Origin: a candidate division KSB1 bacterium
GTDB taxonomy: Bacteria; Zhuqueibacterota; Zhuqueibacteria; JANLFK01; Oleimicrobiaceae
Length of the DNA stretch: 64,000 nt
Assembly (NCBI GenBank): GCA_034506335.1
Contig: JAPDPR010000002.1
Coordinates: forward strand, 62,001 to 126,000
Direction: 5' to 3'
Part shown: positions 1-9,691 of the stretch, one piece after another
Position numbering within the stretch: position 1 is the first letter of the stretch
Layout of the letters: each line of letters starts with the position of its first letter
Made by a program: the position numbers and the translations under genes
Notes under the pieces: generated by a model
The model's database searches: none
Seen by the model: only the letters and a program-made list of their open reading frames with translations
Told to the model about the DNA's origin: nothing

Positions 1-3000
1 TTTCCCTTGGCCCCTCTGGGGTATGGTGACCCCACCTCCGCATCGCGCGAGGCCATGTACGAGCGCCTGCTGGCGCTGCGCCGGGTGCGGGACTTTTTCC
101 CTACAGAGCAAAAGTGGGTGGCGCTGGCGCTTGTGGAAATGGCGCGAACTTGTCGGGCTCTTGGCCACCGGGGTTTAGCCGAACGCGCGCTCCAGGAGGT
201 AGAAAGGGGGCTTTCGCAACAGCGGGACGCCTTTGCTTTAGCTGCTGCCGAGCATGTCGACCTGGCCTTAGCCACCGGGCAAACGGACTCGCTCAGCGCT
301 GTGAAGAGGCTACAAGAAATTCTGGCTGCTCACCGCGATCTGCCCGGAGTAACCGCGCAGATTGCCTTGCGCTTGGGCGCCTTGCAGCTGGCCACCGGAC
401 ACCCCCTGGAGGCCCTGAGCACGTATGGCCAACTCCTTGCTAAACAGGGATTGGAGCAGAGGGTAGCAGCCGAGAGTCAGCTGCGCGTGGGTGACTGCCT
501 TGCGGCTCTGGGCACCCCGGAAGAGGCCGAACGCGCCTACGCCTTGGTGGTAGAGCACTTCCCGAACCAGGAGGAGCACGTGAGGACGGCGATGGGGCGC
601 CTTTTGGGCGAAGAAGCCCTGGGCGGCGATCCCAATGCCCTTGTGCGCCGCTGTCGGCACGTGGCTGGCACCTACCGCGCGCGCTCCCCGCGGGTGGCAG
701 CCATGGCCCAGCTCCGTGGTGCAGAAGTGCTGCTCTCAACTGGCCAGTTCGAAGCTGCTCGCATGGAGCTCGAGCCCATAGCCGAGCAGAACCCTGAGGA
801 ACCGGCGGTGGTGGCCCGCGCCCGCCTTCTTTTGGCCGAGGCCTATCGCAAAGGCGGTGACTGGCGAAAGGCGGTATCCCTGCTCGAACAAACAGAAGCC
901 GAATTCGACACCTTAGCAAATGGTCGCTGGGCCGCCATGGCTCGTCGCGAGCGCTTCCGGGCCCTTGTCCAATCCGCAGACCAGCTCTTCCAGGCGGGGT
1001 ATTTCCCTCTGGCGGCGGCGCGCTACCGCCAAGCCCTCGCCCTGGAACCGGCAGACATCGCGGCCCATCGTGGCTACATCCAGGCCCAGTACTACGCGCG
1101 CGCCATCCACCAGACCACGCGCGAGTATGAGGCCATGGTGGCGCACAGGCCCGATGACCCCGTGCGCCTCTATGCCCTGGGCCTCTGCCTCTCCTTCAAG
1201 GCCACCGAAGAGGCGGAACTGCAAGGAAGACCCGGCAGGATCGACCCGGCTCTCCTTGCACGCTCCAACACCATCCTGGACAAGGCGTTGGAACGCGACT
1301 ACCGAATGGTCTACGCCTATCTGACCAAGAGCTATAACTATGAGATGCTGGAGACTTATGACCGCATCCAGCGCAGCCGACCGCAGAGCATCCCCCGTCG
1401 GCTATTGGAGGCCGTGACTGCACCTATCCTTTCGGTGCTGCGGACGATCACCATGGCGGGCGAGCAAGGCCCTGTGCGCAACTACGAACGGGCCATTGAT
1501 GCGCTCGCTGTCGCCCTCAGCCTCAATGATGAGACGCAGGACCCAAAACTGGAGGCACGTCTGTGCCGCAACCTCGCCAACAACTACTACCACCTGGCCG
1601 AGTTCGGCTTTCAGAAGGCGTACGAATACTACCATCTGGCTTTGCGTTACGATTCCACCTTCGCGAGCCGGCGCGACGAAGCTGTGATCATGGAGCGCAT
1701 GGGCCACTGCGCACTAGTGGTGGAGGACTTTGACCGAGGCCCGAGCTATCTCCAGCGCGCCATTGCCCTGTACCGCGACTTGGGCAAGGACGACATGGTC
1801 ATCCTCAACATCAAGAGGCTCGCCGTCCTGTATCAACTGGCTGAGGACTATTTGTCGGCAGCCGAGTACTTTGAGCAGGCGCTGACCATGGAAATGCAGC
1901 AGAGGAACCTGGAGGAGGTACAGCGTCTCCATCGCAACCTTGCCTACAACTACTGGTTGCTGGGCGAGCCTGCCGATGCATTGGCGCACGCGACGCGCGC
2001 ACGTGAGCTCTTGGAAAGCGGCAAGCTTAAGGAGCTGAAGGGATCTTCGTCGCGCATTCAGGTGGGCCTGCTGGGCTGGTATGTGCCGATTCCTTTCATT
2101 GACCTCAGTAAGATGGGGGCTTTGGGCGGCAGCGCAGCATTCGGCTTTACCACCGAGGAAGAGCGCGCCTTGGTGTATACGATCCTGGCAAACATCCTGG
2201 TTGAGGAGAAGCGCTACGAGGACGCGATCCGCTACAACGAGCAGAAATTGGCCCTCTACCGAAGGCGAAAAGACCGACGCGCTGAGGGCGCGGTGCTCAA
2301 CAACCTGGGCTATCTCCACTTGCTGCGTGGAGACGTGGCTACGGCGTGGCGGCATTTCGAGCTGAGTTATCGCCTGTGCGAGAGGGAGAACATCGTTGCC
2401 GGCATCGTGGTGAACGCGATCAATTTGGCGCAGCTGGCACTCTTGACGGGCGACCCTTTACTGCAGGACGCGGCCGCCACTCGAGTCGACGGAGCTTTGA
2501 GCCACGCGGAGGGGGCATCCCGCTTCTTGGTCCAGCGCCGCGCGCAGCTTCTCAACCTCCTGGGCACCCTGACGTTGGAGCACGACAGCCAAAGGCTTCA
2601 TGCAGGCAGCCTCGAGGAAACGGTGCGTCATACCGCAGAGCTCTTTCAGCGCGCCGAGTACGCTCGGACATATTTTGAAGAGGCCTTGCGTCTCAGTGTG
2701 GAGCGCCGTTTGCCCCGCGAAGAAGTGGTCAGCAGAATGAACCTTGCCCGTTCGTGGTTCCTGTTGGGCGAATGGGACCAGGCGGCGCGGGCGCTGCTGC
2801 AGGCCCGTCGCGTTTGCCTGCTCAAAGGCTACAGCGACCTCTCATGGCAAGTCAATCAGCGCCTGGCTGAATTGGCAGACCGGGTCGACGAAGGTACACG
2901 CAGTGTGCTCAGGCTCAGCGCCCCCAAGGCCTATTTCGATGAAGCCCTGGCGGAGCTCCGGGCGATGAGCGAGGCTTCAATCTCTCGCGGTGTGCTCCCG

Positions 3001-6000
3001 CTGGAGCGGGCCCGCCACCGTCAGCTTTACGAACAGTACATTTTCCACCTTGCCGCGGTCGGGGACACCATTGGCGCGCTACAGGCCAGTGAGCAATGGC
3101 GAAGCCATGCGTTTCTGGACGCCGTCTCGGGCGAGCCTCTCCGCCTGAGCAGTCCCACGCGCACGAATCTTTTGAACTGGGTCCGCACCTTCCGCGAAGA
3201 GCTCACCTCTACCGAGCTACGGATGAGGCGACTTGCGGCGGTGCTGCATCGTAACGCCCCCGAGCTGGTCCAGCTGCGTGCGAGGCAAGACAGCCTGCGC
3301 CGGGAATACACCCAGGCGCTATCCCAGCTGCGCGCCGTGACGCCCGAACTGGAGTCGTTGGTCACTATTCAAACCCCGCCTGTGTCCGGCGTGCGACAGG
3401 CACTCGACACAGCTGAGGTGGCGCTTTCCTACTTGGTGGGCCCACACTCCACTCTGTTGTGGGTCATCACCCCAGAGCGCATAGCGATGTTCCGTTTGGA
3501 TCTCGGCAGCGAGAAGGTCGAAGCGCTCGTTCGGCCTTTTGCCTCACGGCCCGATGAGCGTTCCGGTGAGGAGGCAACAAGCCTTTTCCTTCCGGCGATC
3601 CCCTGGCTGCGCCACGCTCGGAGAGCGGTTATCGTGCCCGACGGCCCGCTGTTTCAGCTGCCGATGCAGGCCGCCCTCATTCAATGCCTGGGCGCAGATG
3701 CCCCCGCGGTGACCGTATGTTCGAGTTTCGCCAGCTATCTGCTTGCCCGAGGCCGTCGCAGTGCTGGCGGTCCGATGTTGGTGCTCACCGATCCGGGACT
3801 TCGCGAGCCCTTGCAGCAGCTTGGGTATGAGGTGGAACTGCTGCAGCCGATCCCCGATCAATCTGTCGCGGCGCAGCAGCTCGCACATGCGGTATTGGGG
3901 AGCAACATCATCCATTTGCACGCCACTTGGCAAGGGCAGGAGAGTGCCCCCCTGCACTCCGCCCTCCGCTTTGCCGGCACTAAGGATGGGTCATCCCTAC
4001 GTCTCGTGGACCTTCTGGAACTTGGGTCCAACGCTATCTTGTGCGTCATAGAGCTGTTAGATTCCACTGCCTGCGATTTCCCCCGTTCTTTGTTGGATCG
4101 ATTATTCGCCTTGAATGGAACCGGTGCGGTGCTCGTGTTGCAGGATCACGAGAAGAGCTCAGGACGGCTGCGCTTCCTTCAGACTTTCTATCGGTCCTTG
4201 ATGGAAATGCCCCCTGCGGAGGCCCTTCGTGCGACGTTAGTGTCTCTGTCGCAGCAAGACACCGTCGGCGTGCGTGCCCAACTGCTGGGGTATGGCGGCA
4301 TGAGCAGAGTCGAGGCGGCCACGTATGCGGAGCGCGCCTTGGCAGGAAGGGTGCGCATGGGCATGCAGGCAGAACAGGAGAAGGACTGGACCGAAGCTGT
4401 TCGTTACTATGAAGAAGCCATGGCCATGGCGGCTGCGCGGCAGGATACGCTCACCATGCAGCGGCTGCGGCTGCTGATTGTGCGTGCCGCGGCCAACGGC
4501 GGCTTATTGCGCAAGAGCATTCAGTACCAGCGCCAGTTGCTCGAGGAGGCACACGCCAGAGGCGATATACCGCTGCAGATGCGGCGGGCGCGCAACCTCG
4601 CCTCCCTGTATGCCGAAGTGGGTGACTTTTCCCCGGCGATTCAGACACTGTCAGGGGTCATTGCACTGGCAGAACAACATCAGCCGGAACTGTTGGCTGA
4701 ACTCCATCGCGAGCTGGGCATCCTCCACGAGCGAGCCGGCGACTACCAGGCGGCCCTCTACCAGTACGAGACGGCACGCGCCCGCTCCGAACAGGTGCAT
4801 GACGTGGTGGGGGTTGCCACCAACCTCACCGACATGGGACGCGTGGCTATCCGCCACCTCGAAGATGGAGCGCTCGCGGTCCGCACCCTGCGCGCCGCAG
4901 TGGCGCTTTTGCAACAGCACCCCACGCCAGGGCTGGTGGATGCCCTCCACAACCTTGGCCTGGCCTACGAAATGCTTGCCGACTACCAGAGCGCTCTCGA
5001 AACCCAGCAGCAGGCTCGAGCTGAGGCCGAAAAGCTCGCGCTGCCGGAGAAAGTAGCCCTCTCGGACCACTACCTTGCCAACCTCTTCTGGAAAACAGGC
5101 GACTATTACCGCGCACTGCGGCACAACGAGCGGGCGTTGCAGGCATTTGAAAAGCAAGGGGACAAGACCCTACTGGGGTTAGCATTAGCCACGCGCGGAT
5201 TAGTCCACCTGAGCACGGGCAATGCCCCACAGGCACTCCGGGACGAACATGCCGCGTTGCAGCTTGCCGTGCGTGGCGGGGATCTCCTGGACCAGGCGAC
5301 CATTCGCATGAACATAGGTCTTGTTCATGTGGTTCTTGGGCAGCACGATGCGGCGCTTGCCGAGTTCTCCGCTGCAGCGCATCTGGACAGTACGATCGGT
5401 TCGCAGAGAGGCGTCTCCTATGCTTTGCGCAACATGGGAAGTGTGCTTGTGCACAAGGGACGCCTTGCCGAGGCCGAGGCACACCTGCTCAAGGCGCTTC
5501 AGTTCAGTCGCGCAACTGGTGACCGTCGCAATGAGGCGCAGTGCCTCTACCATTTGGGCGCCGTACGACGTGCGCAGCGCGATCGCGAGCAGGCCGCACG
5601 CCTCTTGCAGCAAGCCGTTGAGCTATCCCGCAACCTCTTTGTGCCGGAAGTGGAGTGGCGCGCGTTGCATGAGCTCGGTTTGCTGGCTCGCGAGGAACGC
5701 CAGTACGAGCAAAGCCGTGCCCACCTGATGCAGGCGGTGGAGGTTATTGAACAGATGCGCGCCCGCATTAGAGTAGCCGAGTACCAGGCGGGATTTATCA
5801 ACGATAAACAGGAGGTGTACGCTGACCTCATTGACCTGCTCGTGGCTATGGGGCGCGATGAGGAGGCATTTGCTGTAGCCGAACGCGCACGTGCGCGCGG
5901 CTTTTTGGACTTGCTGAGCAACCGGCAGATCCCCGTGGGCGACCGGGCAGGCTCTGAAGCCTATCAAGCCCTCTCGACGCTGGAATCCCAAATCCGCGCC

Positions 6001-7212
6001 GCCCAGGAGGAGGTGGCCCGCTTGCGGAGCCTGGACCAAGAGACTATCACCGCCGATCAGAGGCAGCGCCTGCAGCAGCTGACCGACCAGCTCGTCACCA
6101 TGCGCAGCGCGTTTCAAGCCCAGCTTGTCAAACTGAAGGAGGCCGACCCCCGCCTGGCCGACATGGTCAGTGTGGAACCTTGGCCCGTAGACCGCCTCCA
6201 GGCGCTCTTGCCCGTCGACGTGGCAATTGTGGAGTTCTTTGCCACCAAGGAACGGCTTTACATCTGGCTTTTGACGTCAAGGTCACTTAGGACGTATGTG
6301 GTGCCAGTGGGCCGCGACGAATTGGCCGCGCAGGTGGGTGAGCTCCGCCAGGCCATGGCGCAGCTGATGGCAGTGCGACCACATTGCACTCGCCTCTGGC
6401 AGATGCTTCAGGCGCCAGTTGCCCAGTCGCTGGAGGGGGCGAGCACACTGGTCTTCATCCCTCACGGCCCGCTGCACTATGTGCCCTTCTCGTGCCTGAT
6501 GGACCCGCAAGGCCAGTACCTAATCGAGCGCTTCGCCATCGCCACCGCTCCCAGCGCCACAGTGCTTGGGATGTGCATGCAGAGTGGAAAGCATTTTCTA
6601 TCTGTGCCCCGAGGGCAGTTTCGGGTCCTCGCCCTTGGTGACCCAGCGCTGCCGGACCAGACGCGCCGACTGCCCATGGCCATAAAGGAAGTGGAAAGCG
6701 TCTCCCGGAGCTTCCGGGACGTGCACCCCCTCTTGGGCTCGGCGGCCACCGAGACAGCACTCAAGCGGGCCGGGAACCTCTTTGACCTTTACCTTTTCAG
6801 CTGCCATGGGGAGTACGACGCGGTCAATCCTATGTTCTCCTGTCTCCTGTTGGCTCCAGACGGGGAGAACGACGGGAGACTGGAGGCGCATGAAATCTTT
6901 GCTTTGCGCATGGACAGCTACCTGGTAGCCATGAGCGCCTGCGAAACCGGGCTCAGCGCGCTCGCCGGTGGTGATGAAATCGTAGGGCTGACCCGCAGCC
7001 TCATGTTCGCCGGGGCCACTTCGCTCTTTGCCAGCCTCTGGAAGGTTGACGACTTGGCGACCGCTGTCATGGTCAAACGCTTCATGCGATACCTCGCAGA
7101 GGGAGAGACGCGCGCCAAGGCCCTGCAAAGGGCTCAGCTCTTGGTCATGCGTGAAGTCTATGCCCATCCAGCCTATTGGGCAGCCTTTCAGATCACGGGC
7201 GATTTTCGATGA
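1..7212 (+). CDS. Giant tandem TPR-CHAT protein (5' end outside window)
   Basis: Open reading frame with no stop back to base 1, so the true start probably lies upstream; about 2,400 residues are visible. Numbering from the TTG at base 7, TPR helices fill residues 1 to ~1000 and ~1440 to ~1950. Each TPR block is followed by a charged coiled-coil-like stretch and a CHAT (caspase-like, HetF-associated) domain, so the protein is [TPR-coil-CHAT] twice. The C-terminal CHAT (~2060-2400) keeps the His of SCHGEYD (H2267) and the Cys of SACETG (C2312). The first CHAT (~1125-1430) reads HLHATWQ and CVIELLDS at the same places, so both catalytic residues are lost. No signal peptide or membrane segment is visible. 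CHAT proteins are cysteine peptidases, often gated by TPRs; the substrate here is unknown. Its stop overlaps the next start (ATGA). Confidence 0.9.
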   Translation, partial: FPLAPLGYGDPTSASREAMYERLLALRRVRDFFPTEQKWVALALVEMARTCRALGHRGLAERALQEVERGLSQQRDAFALAAAEHVDLALATGQTDSLSAVKRLQEILAAHRDLPGVTAQIALRLGALQLATGHPLEALSTYGQLLAKQGLEQRVAAESQLRVGDCLAALGTPEEAERAYALVVEHFPNQEEHVRTAMGRLLGEEALGGDPNALVRRCRHVAGTYRARSPRVAAMAQLRGAEVLLSTGQFEAARMELEPIAEQNPEEPAVVARARLLLAEAYRKGGDWRKAVSLLEQTEAEFDTLANGRWAAMARRERFRALVQSADQLFQAGYFPLAAARYRQALALEPADIAAHRGYIQAQYYARAIHQTTREYEAMVAHRPDDPVRLYALGLCLSFKATEEAELQGRPGRIDPALLARSNTILDKALERDYRMVYAYLTKSYNYEMLETYDRIQRSRPQSIPRRLLEAVTAPILSVLRTITMAGEQGPVRNYERAIDALAVALSLNDETQDPKLEARLCRNLANNYYHLAEFGFQKAYEYYHLALRYDSTFASRRDEAVIMERMGHCALVVEDFDRGPSYLQRAIALYRDLGKDDMVILNIKRLAVLYQLAEDYLSAAEYFEQALTMEMQQRNLEEVQRLHRNLAYNYWLLGEPADALAHATRARELLESGKLKELKGSSSRIQVGLLGWYVPIPFIDLSKMGALGGSAAFGFTTEEERALVYTILANILVEEKRYEDAIRYNEQKLALYRRRKDRRAEGAVLNNLGYLHLLRGDVATAWRHFELSYRLCERENIVAGIVVNAINLAQLALLTGDPLLQDAAATRVDGALSHAEGASRFLVQRRAQLLNLLGTLTLEHDSQRLHAGSLEETVRHTAELFQRAEYARTYFEEALRLSVERRLPREEVVSRMNLARSWFLLGEWDQAARALLQARRVCLLKGYSDLSWQVNQRLAELADRVDEGTRSVLRLSAPKAYFDEALAELRAMSEASISRGVLPLERARHRQLYEQYIFHLAAVGDTIGALQASEQWRSHAFLDAVSGEPLRLSSPTRTNLLNWVRTFREELTSTELRMRRLAAVLHRNAPELVQLRARQDSLRREYTQALSQLRAVTPELESLVTIQTPPVSGVRQALDTAEVALSYLVGPHSTLLWVITPERIAMFRLDLGSEKVEALVRPFASRPDERSGEEATSLFLPAIPWLRHARRAVIVPDGPLFQLPMQAALIQCLGADAPAVTVCSSFASYLLARGRRSAGGPMLVLTDPGLREPLQQLGYEVELLQPIPDQSVAAQQLAHAVLGSNIIHLHATWQGQESAPLHSALRFAGTKDGSSLRLVDLLELGSNAILCVIELLDSTACDFPRSLLDRLFALNGTGAVLVLQDHEKSSGRLRFLQTFYRSLMEMPPAEALRATLVSLSQQDTVGVRAQLLGYGGMSRVEAATYAERALAGRVRMGMQAEQEKDWTEAVRYYEEAMAMAAARQDTLTMQRLRLLIVRAAANGGLLRKSIQYQRQLLEEAHARGDIPLQMRRARNLASLYAEVGDFSPAIQTLSGVIALAEQHQPELLAELHRELGILHERAGDYQAALYQYETARARSEQVHDVVGVATNLTDMGRVAIRHLEDGALAVRTLRAAVALLQQHPTPGLVDALHNLGLAYEMLADYQSALETQQQARAEAEKLALPEKVALSDHYLANLFWKTGDYYRALRHNERALQAFEKQGDKTLLGLALATRGLVHLSTGNAPQALRDEHAALQLAVRGGDLLDQATIRMNIGLVHVVLGQHDAALAEFSAAAHLDSTIGSQRGVSYALRNMGSVLVHKGRLAEAEAHLLKALQFSRATGDRRNEAQCLYHLGAVRRAQRDREQAARLLQQAVELSRNLFVPEVEWRALHELGLLAREERQYEQSRAHLMQAVEVIEQMRARIRVAEYQAGFINDKQEVYADLIDLLVAMGRDEEAFAVAERARARGFLDLLSNRQIPVGDRAGSEAYQALSTLESQIRAAQEEVARLRSLDQETITADQRQRLQQLTDQLVTMRSAFQAQLVKLKEADPRLADMVSVEPWPVDRLQALLPVDVAIVEFFATKERLYIWLLTSRSLRTYVVPVGRDELAAQVGELRQAMAQLMAVRPHCTRLWQMLQAPVAQSLEGASTLVFIPHGPLHYVPFSCLMDPQGQYLIERFAIATAPSATVLGMCMQSGKHFLSVPRGQFRVLALGDPALPDQTRRLPMAIKEVESVSRSFRDVHPLLGSAATETALKRAGNLFDLYLFSCHGEYDAVNPMFSCLLLAPDGENDGRLEAHEIFALRMDSYLVAMSACETGLSALAGGDEIVGLTRSLMFAGATSLFASLWKVDDLATAVMVKRFMRYLAEGETRAKALQRAQLLVMREVYAHPAYWAAFQITGDFR

Positions 7213-8525
7213 AACACGACCAGAACCACACGCAGCAGTCCGAACAGGGGCACGCTTTTCTGCGCACACGCGCCTATCTGGAAGCTTTGGAAGACCAGGT
7301 GTTGGCCCCGTACGCCTGCCGATCTGCTCTTGCCGAAACCACAAGGGGCCGCTCCGAGCAACCGCACGCGTACCGGACCGCGTTCCAGCGCGACCGCGAC
7401 CGCCTGGTCCACTCGCGCGCATTCCGTCGGCTAAAACACAAGCGGCAGGTCTTTCTCACCGACGAGGGCGACCACTACCGCACGCGGCTCACCCACACGC
7501 TAGAGGTTTCGCAGCTTGCCCGGACGGTGGCAAAAGCTCTAGGCCTCAATGAGGAGTTGGTGGAGGCCATCGCTCTCGGCCACGATCTGGGACATACGCC
7601 GTTCGGCCACATTGGGGAGGTCGTACTAGGCAAGATCATGTCGGGCAAGGACACCCTGGATGGCCTCCTGCCCGCCCAGTCCTTCGGCGGTTTCAAGCAC
7701 AACTATCAGAGTTTGCGGGTGGTGGACCATATCGAGCGAAAATACGCACGACCAGGTCTTAACCTCACGGCGGCCGTTCGGGAGGGGATTTTGAAGCACA
7801 CTCGACTTCAGGAAGGTGTCGCGTACCCTGACTTTGACCCGCAGGGGCTCCACTTGGAGCAGGAGGTCCCGACTACCCTGGAGGGGCAGGTAGTGGCCAT
7901 CTGCGACGAAATCGCTCAACACACGCACGACCTTGAGGATGGCATCCGTGCCAACTTTGTGGCCCTGGACCAGGTACGGCGGGTGACCATCGTGCGACAG
8001 CTAGAACGCGAACTTGGCCTGGAAACATTTTGGAAGGAAGACCCCTTTCTCTACCGAAATCTTCTGATCAAAGGGCTCATCAATGCGCTCATTTCGGACC
8101 TCCTCCGCACCACTGCGAGTAACTTGGCGCGTCTGGCGCGGCCGTTCCCTCCGCGCGGACCATTTGCCCACATTGTGGTCCATTTTAGCGCCGAACTGGA
8201 ACCCCTCCACCGGGAGCTTGACCAGTTCATCGACGATGAAATCATATATCACGCCTCCATTTACCGTGCCGACGACCTGGCGGTGCGCATCATCCGCGAG
8301 CTGTTCAAGTTCTACCTGCGTTTTCCCTCCCAGATGCCCGAATACGTGCTCGGTCGGATCGCGTCGCCAGGCGAGCTTCCGCAGCTGGTGCGGGCCATTT
8401 GCGACCACATCGCCGGCATGAGCGACAACTACGCCGAAACAGAGTGGACGCGAGTTGAGCAGATCGTCCGCAGCTTGGCCGAAGGACAACCGGGACAGCG
8501 CAGTTCGCCTGGGGAGTCAGCATGA
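7209..8525 (+). CDS. dgt: dGTPase-like HD-domain triphosphohydrolase
   Basis: Deoxyguanosinetriphosphate triphosphohydrolase-like protein, 438 residues; the family hydrolyses dNTPs to deoxynucleoside and tripolyphosphate and helps set dNTP pools. The family signature is clear: FRRLKHKRQVF near residue 75, the metal-binding His of TRLTHTLEV (H96), then GHDLGHTPFGH with H125/D126, and a later ICDEIAQHTHDLEDG motif near 235. I chose the ATG at 7209, which overlaps the stop of the CHAT gene as ATGA, rather than the in-frame start 11 codons upstream inside that gene. Its own stop overlaps the following ABC ATPase start, so the three genes look translationally coupled. Substrate preference cannot be read from sequence. 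Confidence 0.95.
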   Translation: MKHDQNHTQQSEQGHAFLRTRAYLEALEDQVLAPYACRSALAETTRGRSEQPHAYRTAFQRDRDRLVHSRAFRRLKHKRQVFLTDEGDHYRTRLTHTLEVSQLARTVAKALGLNEELVEAIALGHDLGHTPFGHIGEVVLGKIMSGKDTLDGLLPAQSFGGFKHNYQSLRVVDHIERKYARPGLNLTAAVREGILKHTRLQEGVAYPDFDPQGLHLEQEVPTTLEGQVVAICDEIAQHTHDLEDGIRANFVALDQVRRVTIVRQLERELGLETFWKEDPFLYRNLLIKGLINALISDLLRTTASNLARLARPFPPRGPFAHIVVHFSAELEPLHRELDQFIDDEIIYHASIYRADDLAVRIIRELFKFYLRFPSQMPEYVLGRIASPGELPQLVRAICDHIAGMSDNYAETEWTRVEQIVRSLAEGQPGQRSSPGESA

Positions 8526-9367
8526 GGGTGACGTTCGAGCAGGTCTGCTACCGATACCGGCAGACAGTGCCCGAGGGGCGGCTCGCGCTGGACCATGTGA
8601 GTTTGGAGATAGGAGACCAGGAGTTTGTGGCGCTCGTCGGACCCAGCGGCTCCGGCAAGACCACACTCATCCAGCACTTTACCGGCCTCCTGCGCCCCAC
8701 CAGTGGACGGGTCTTGGTGGATGGCCGACCTTTTCCGGCGCGCGGCCCTGAGCTGACGGCCCTGCGCCGGCGTATCGGCCTTGTGTTTCAATTCCCCGAA
8801 TTCCAGCTCTTCGAGGAGACCGTCGAGGCTGACGTTGCCTTCGGCCCCCGGAACCTCGGCCTGGCCGAACAGGAAGTCAGAGCACGCGTGGAACGTGCCT
8901 TGCGCACCGTGGGTCTCAACCCCGCATCAGTGGCGCTGCGCTCCCCGCACAGGCTCAGCGAGGGTGAAAAACGGCGTGTGGCATTGGCCGGCGTTTTGGC
9001 CATGGACCCAGAGATGCTTGTCCTGGATGAGCCGACCGCAGGCCTAGACCCTGCCGGTGTGCGCCGCATAGCCCAAATCTTAGCCGACTTCCATCAGGCG
9101 GGGAAGACGATCGTGCTGGTCTCCCATAATATCGACCTCGTCTACACCCTGGCCCGTCGGGTGATCGTGCTGGCCGAGGGGAAGATCCGATTTGACGGCT
9201 CCAGGGAAGAGCTTCTCCACCATGAGGAGCTCCTTCTGCGCCACGGCCTAATGTTGCCGCGCTTGGTCCGCGTGCTGAGAAAGAGCCCTCCTCCGGTGCG
9301 GCCGAGGGAAGGCGAAATGTTCCTGTCGCTCAGGCAAGTGGAGGAATACCTCCACCAGCGCGGCTGA
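8522..9367 (+). CDS. ECF/CbiO-type ABC transporter ATP-binding protein
   Basis: ATP-binding subunit of 281 residues resembling energy-coupling-factor ATPases (EcfA/CbiO), which drive uptake of vitamins or metal ions together with an EcfT membrane protein and an S component. Visible motifs: Walker A GPSGSGKTT (residues 40-48), a Q-loop around VFQFPEFQLFEETV, signature LSEGEKRRVALAG near 140, Walker B LVLDEPTAGLDP, and a switch His in LVSHNIDLVYTLA. The EFQLFEETV segment is typical of the ECF branch. The ATG overlaps the stop of the dGTPase gene. No EcfT or S-component gene lies beside it; the next gene is a regulator, so partners must be encoded elsewhere. Confidence 0.9.
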   Translation: MRVTFEQVCYRYRQTVPEGRLALDHVSLEIGDQEFVALVGPSGSGKTTLIQHFTGLLRPTSGRVLVDGRPFPARGPELTALRRRIGLVFQFPEFQLFEETVEADVAFGPRNLGLAEQEVRARVERALRTVGLNPASVALRSPHRLSEGEKRRVALAGVLAMDPEMLVLDEPTAGLDPAGVRRIAQILADFHQAGKTIVLVSHNIDLVYTLARRVIVLAEGKIRFDGSREELLHHEELLLRHGLMLPRLVRVLRKSPPPVRPREGEMFLSLRQVEEYLHQRG

Positions 9368-9691
9368 CCGATTACCCGCCACATGGACCAGGAGCTGTTC
9401 AGAAACGCAACATTGAAGCCGGGTAATTACGGATTTGAAATTGTGATTTGGCGCACACTTCAAGATGTGAAGAAAATGACAAAGGTCGCAACAACGGGGC
9501 GCTGCCGCGGCTCCTCATGGGCGACAGGTAACCGACTTGTTTTTCAAAGCATTGCGATGACAGCGAAAACCCTTGGGAACACCTTGCCTCATTCCTCGTG
9601 CCGTCGCGATGGTCGATTTTTTGCACAGTTTGGCGCGGCCTTGGGTATGCCCAGGCCAGGGCAAGCTGAACCACAACGAGGTGTGCGAGGT
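9368..9691 (+). other. Intergenic region upstream of the sigma-54 activator
   Basis: About 320 bases without a convincing gene. The frame of the downstream regulator stays open through it (a start at 9383 is possible), but the encoded segment does not look like a conserved domain. An 8-bp inverted repeat pairs 9371-9378 with 9420-9427, and the second arm overlaps the short palindrome GTAATTAC (9422-9429). I found no good -35/-10 or -24/-12 pair. Confidence 0.5.

Noticed and set aside
1-7212. Assignment of the TPR-CHAT protein as a Craspase (Csx29) component
   Set aside because: No gRAMP/Cas7-11, cas genes or CRISPR repeats within the window, and size and duplication differ from Csx29.
9640-9665. 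Possible -24/-12 element TTTGGCGCGGCCTTGGGTATGC before the activator gene
   Set aside because: The -12 GC does not fall 10 bases after the GG, so spacing is wrong.
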